Shown here in pieces: positions 22,404 to 24,622 of a stretch of DNA of 24,622 bases. A program made the translations under genes and the position numbers. The notes below the pieces were generated by a model. The model had not been told where the DNA came from. It saw only the letters and a program-made list of their open reading frames with translations, and ran no database searches. The DNA is from a virus. Each line of letters begins with the position of its first letter. Within the stretch, counting starts at the first letter, position 1. Location of the stretch: IMG/VR virus record IMGVR_UViG_3300022542_000207, positions 1 through 24,622 of that record; one strand, given 5' to 3'.

Positions 22404-23432
22404 TTAATAATTTTGGATAATTCTTTTATATCCAGTTACTCCTTTTTCTTTACACATATGGAAAAAGCTTCCTATGGTTGTTCTTGCACACATTCCATTA
22501 CCTCCCCATTGTCCAATCAAAGTTTTAAATTCAACATCTAATTGGTATTTATTATTGTTACCAGATTTCGTAACCCAAATTTCATCAGTCTTATTAACCT
22601 CTCCTAATTTCATAAATCTTTTAAATAGCTGATATGCTTCTTGTTGAGAAATCTTCTCGTCTTTAAGAATACTCGCAAACCCAAATCCATATCTCATTAG
22701 ATCATATCTCTCTAAAGCTATTGGTAAATCCAACACTTCTAAACTTTTTAATGAGTTGTCTATTCTTTCATAAGTATTATCATAAGTCTTATTCTCTCCA
22801 TCATTAGAGAAATGTGGTTTAGATGATGCTCGTAATTCATCCATAGTATAATAATCAGAAGGTATGAATCTTAGGTATTCATTCTCTTCGTGGATTTTAA
22901 TTAACCCAATGAAACATAATCTATTTAAATCATTTGATGATAAATCTAATTTAATATCAATGTTTAATGTATTATTAATTTTAGATAACATCCTCGATCC
23001 GAAATTCTTATATAATAGTTTTAGATTAGATTGTGTGATACTATCTTCTTCGAACCTAAAGAATAACTTTACACCTCTTCTACTTGGAGAGATCATTACG
23101 ATATTACATATCTCAGCCGAAAATCTTACGATCTTTTTTAAGTCTTCTAAAGATAAAGAATCTATATCATATACTAAATATCCAGAACTGATGAACTCAC
23201 CCTCTAAATGATTCCCAATATTATGAGTGTTTATACAATTTAACTTATCTTTGCGACTCTTATATAATGAAGAAGCTTCGGGGTTACCCCCCAATTCTTC
23301 TAATTTTAATCTTGCGCATATATCTAAGTCATCTTTCTTTGGTTTAATATCCTTGATATTTACCATCTCCCAATTATCTATACCTCTCTTTAAACTTCTT
23401 TGATACATATTGGTGTAGTATTTAAAATTCAT
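22404..23432 (-). CDS. DNA primase, VirE-N/BT4734-like (AEP-type)
   Basis: A 342-residue protein. The N-terminal half has GYLVYDIDS (84-92) with a D-x-D type pair, ISPSRRGVKLFFRF (114-127) and LDLSSNDLNRLCFIGL (162-177), the pattern of the BT4734-like VirE N-terminal domain, related to archaeo-eukaryotic primases. The C-terminal half (IALERYDLMRYGFGFASILK, EAYQLFKRFMKLGE, then ARTTIGSFFHMCKEKGV) resembles primase C-terminal (PriCT-2-like) regions that join primase to helicase. It would make primers for replication. It lies directly before the SF3-type helicase on the same strand, forming a split primase-helicase pair. Confidence 0.75.
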   Translation of the reverse strand: MNFKYYTNMYQRSLKRGIDNWEMVNIKDIKPKKDDLDICARLKLEELGGNPEASSLYKSRKDKLNCINTHNIGNHLEGEFISSGYLVYDIDSLSLEDLKKIVRFSAEICNIVMISPSRRGVKLFFRFEEDSITQSNLKLLYKNFGSRMLSKINNTLNIDIKLDLSSNDLNRLCFIGLIKIHEENEYLRFIPSDYYTMDELRASSKPHFSNDGENKTYDNTYERIDNSLKSLEVLDLPIALERYDLMRYGFGFASILKDEKISQQEAYQLFKRFMKLGEVNKTDEIWVTKSGNNNKYQLDVEFKTLIGQWGGNGMCARTTIGSFFHMCKEKGVTGYKRIIQNY

Positions 23433-23437
23433 AATAA

Positions 23438-23626
23438 TTAATCTATTTTCTTAATTGCTTCTTTCCAGTCAATACCATTCTTCTCAAAATGTTCTACTAT
23501 TAAGTCTTGTAAAATATTATTATAACTTACATGTTTATAATCTTCTTCTTTTACCAAAAGTTTTTTAAGCTTCAAAAGTTTTAAAACATGTTTGGTTGTT
23601 TTCATAATTGTTTCTTCTTGTTTCAT
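23438..23626 (-). CDS. small protein, possible ribbon-helix-helix regulator
   Basis: A 62-residue basic protein, first gene of the leftward block. KHVLKLLKLKKLLVKEEDYK and then HVSYNNILQDLIVEHFEKNG resemble the strand-helix-helix layout of small ribbon-helix-helix proteins (SY..IL..LI in the second helix), so a DNA-binding regulator is possible. Two in-frame ATGs, at 23626 and 23605, both have the context GAAACAATTATGAAA or CAAACAATTATGAAA; the second would give 55 residues. It starts next to the origin-like region and 5 bases before the primase gene, so it may control replication or early transcription (inference). Confidence 0.55.
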   Translation of the reverse strand: MKQEETIMKTTKHVLKLLKLKKLLVKEEDYKHVSYNNILQDLIVEHFEKNGIDWKEAIKKID

Positions 23627-23635
23627 AATTGTTTG

Positions 23636-23675
23636 TTTGTTTTTATAAGTTATATATAAGAAGTTATACTCTCCC
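23636..23675 (-). promoter_or_regulatory. early promoter-like element (E)
   Basis: On the - strand GGGAGAGTATAACTTCTTAT then ATATAACTTATAAAAACAAA, ending about 10 bases before the ATG at 23626. AAGTTATA occurs twice (23647 and 23661 on the + strand, 14 bases apart), which may also be an operator. Confidence 0.55.
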
Positions 23676-23788
23676 TTATACTATTATATAAAAATATATT
23701 AATTATGTCCTCGTCTTCCGTGTCTATTTTGGACATGGACACAAGGAAATCGATGTCTCTGATCAATGGGCTGAGAAAAAAAAGAGAA

Positions 23789-24005
23789 ATGTCCTTATGT
23801 CCTTATGTCCTTGTCTAAAGCAAACCCCTATAGAGATATAGTATGTATAGTCTTATACCCTTTTTGTACTATATAATATAAAATATATAAATATATAAGG
23901 ACATAAGGACATACCCTTTAAAAGCTTTGATTGGATACAAACAAACAAGAAAATTTGATGTCCTTGTCTCAGAGACATACGGATAAGATAAGGACATAAG
24001 GACAT
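23789..24005. repeat. iteron-like array of ATGTCCTT
   Basis: Eight exact copies: three tandem forward (23789, 23797, 23805), two tandem reverse (23897, 23905), one forward (23958), two tandem reverse (23990, 23998). Partial copies lie at 23705 (ATGTCC) and 23731 (GGACAT). The copy at 23958 is followed by the small palindrome GTCTC-A-GAGAC (23966-23976). Confidence 0.9.
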
Positions 24006-24145
24006 AATCAATACAACTCTCCCTTTTTTGATTATATGTTAATTATATTTTAAGATAATAACAAACAAACAGTATATTATAGATATATACTTTAAGTGTC
24101 AATTAATACTTTATTGATATTTTTGTTTGACAACAAGACACTTCT

Positions 24146-24176
24146 AAAAGCTACTGAACTCTCGGTAGCTTTTTTT
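24146..24176 (+). terminator. rho-independent terminator with no gene upstream
   Basis: AAAAGCTACTGA (24146-24157), loop ACTC, TCGGTAGCTTTT (24162-24173), then further T to 24176; 12 bp with one G:T pair. On the + strand no coding gene precedes it for more than 500 bases. On the other strand the T tract is shorter. Confidence 0.8.
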
Positions 24177-24239
24177 GATTATAAGCTTTTATCTTAAAAA
24201 TATCCAAAGATTTTAAGATAAAAGCTTATAATCAAAAAA
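24171..24239. repeat. perfect 29-bp inverted repeat
   Basis: Arm 1 is 24171-24199 and arm 2 is 24211-24239, fully complementary, with an 11-base loop (ATATCCAAAGA). Arms include TTGATTATAAGC and TTTTATCTTAAAA. Both ends are followed by A-rich, not T-rich, sequence on the transcribed side, so it is not a standard terminator. TATCCAAA of the loop recurs just after arm 2 (24241-24248). Confidence 0.95.
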
Positions 24240-24261
24240 GTATCCAAAACCCATATTTCAT

Positions 24262-24288
24262 ACTTGATATATAAATTATAAAAAACAA
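24262..24288 (+). promoter_or_regulatory. early promoter-like element (F), rightward
   Basis: ACTTGATATATAAATTATAA followed by AAAACAA, closely matching the second half of elements D and E but facing right, 9 bases before the ATG at 24298. It would drive the rightward early gene. Confidence 0.5.
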
Positions 24289-24297
24289 ATAACAATT

Positions 24298-24618
24298 ATG
24301 ATAGCACAAACAAAACACAAAACAAAAAACTCAGAATCATTAACTAACTATAAGAAGTATTTCTATAGTAACAGATCTAAAATTTCTTACAAGAGTTATA
24401 AGATGATAAATGGTGTATGTGTTAAGATCTTAAATGATTTCTTAACATCAAGAGAATTATCTTTACTAATCGATTTAAAAGAACATACTATGTTCATAGG
24501 AGAACTATACAAACAGATCAAAGAGAATTTCAAGGATGAAGAGTATCTAACAGAGATTAAAGATAAGTTCCAATACTATAAGGAATGGATTTTGGACCAA
24601 TCAGATATGAAGGTGTAA
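24298..24618 (+). CDS. hypothetical early protein (106 aa)
   Basis: A 106-residue, basic, helical protein of unknown function. The first 40 residues are rich in Lys, Ser and Tyr (NYKKYFYSNRSKISYKSYKM), then come FLTSRELSLLIDLKEHTMFI and an acidic-basic helix (KQIKENFKDEEYLTEIKDKF). It starts in the house context AAATAACAATTATGATAG after promoter-like element F. It is the only rightward gene of the right part and probably begins another early unit that continues beyond the window. Helical content and position next to the origin would suit a small regulator, but no motif supports this. Confidence 0.6.
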   Translation: MIAQTKHKTKNSESLTNYKKYFYSNRSKISYKSYKMINGVCVKILNDFLTSRELSLLIDLKEHTMFIGELYKQIKENFKDEEYLTEIKDKFQYYKEWILDQSDMKV

Positions 24619-24622
24619 GGTA

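Larger units (their letters stand above)
23627..24297. other. non-coding control region, probable replication origin
   Basis: 671 bases between the divergent genes at 23626 and 24298. No convincing gene is seen. It contains, left to right, promoter-like element E, scattered GTCC/GGAC motifs, an array of eight exact ATGTCCTT/AAGGACAT copies around a very AT-rich stretch (23835-23896), an orphan terminator, a 29-bp perfect inverted repeat and promoter-like element F. Its place next to the primase and helicase genes and between divergent transcripts is typical of phage origins; this is inference. Confidence 0.55.

Noticed and set aside
23705-23818. 37-residue ORF on the + strand (MSSSSVSILDMD...)
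   Set aside because: It runs through the octamer repeats, and its composition is unlike the genes around it; the frame is best explained by the repeats.
23789-24005. CRISPR array
   Set aside because: Repeats are only 8 bases, partly tandem and in both orientations, without regular spacers.
24171-24239. Invertible segment or insertion-sequence ends
   Set aside because: The arms are separated by only 11 bases and no transposase or recombinase gene is present.
1-24622. Alternative genetic code
   Set aside because: All structural genes are uninterrupted under the standard code and the absence of TAG/TGA stops can be explained by preference for TAA.

Overview
The window is a stretch of a double-stranded DNA tailed phage (siphovirus-like) genome, most likely infecting a member of the Bacteroidota. 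The evidence is: a head-and-tail gene set of the kind seen in Bacteroidota phages (major capsid with a CGWSAAG-type motif, XkdF-like protease, VirE-N-like primase), very AT-rich DNA, the absence of Shine-Dalgarno sequences (starts sit in an A-rich context such as AAACAATTATGAAA), and one promoter matching the Bacteroidota -33 TTTG / -7 TANNTTTG pattern. No integrase, repressor, terminase or DNA polymerase is visible, so the lifestyle and packaging mode cannot be decided from this piece.

Layout. (1) Positions 1-17460, + strand: late genes. From the left: a LamG-domain appendage protein cut by the window edge, two small proteins (one resembling a tail-completion protein), a tail protein with an FCCH-like module, a small membrane protein, a 946-residue tail/baseplate protein with a repeated C-terminus, a fibre with YadA-head-like repeats, a 48-residue ORF, a virion decoration-type protein, the tape measure, then prohead protease, scaffold-like protein, major capsid protein and putative tail tube protein. 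After a terminator come a tRNA (CAT), a small structural protein, the portal, a head-tail connector, a holin-like protein and a GIY-YIG nuclease. (2) Position 17444-17473: a bidirectional terminator that contains the stop codons of both converging genes. (3) Positions 17464-23626, - strand: early genes. Read leftward they are a small possible DNA-binding protein, a VirE-N-like primase, an SF3/VapE-type helicase, then a run of small mostly unrecognised proteins, a lipoprotein, a zinc-ribbon-type protein and a GNAT acetyltransferase. (4) Positions 23627-24297: 671 bases without a convincing gene. They hold an eight-copy array of the 8-mer ATGTCCTT in both orientations, a terminator with no gene in front of it, and a perfect 29-bp inverted repeat. 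This is the best candidate for the replication origin and control region. (5) Position 24298 onward, + strand: a small unrecognised protein.

How it fits together. Leftward early transcription appears to start from a family of related AT-rich promoter-like elements (two share 41 identical bases), with a related element facing right in front of the 24298 gene, so divergent early transcription would flank the origin-like region. The primase and helicase next to it are a likely replication pair. A different recurring motif, TATATTTA, lies 24-28 bases before three late genes and the tRNA and may be the late promoter. All 34 protein-coding genes called here end in TAA.
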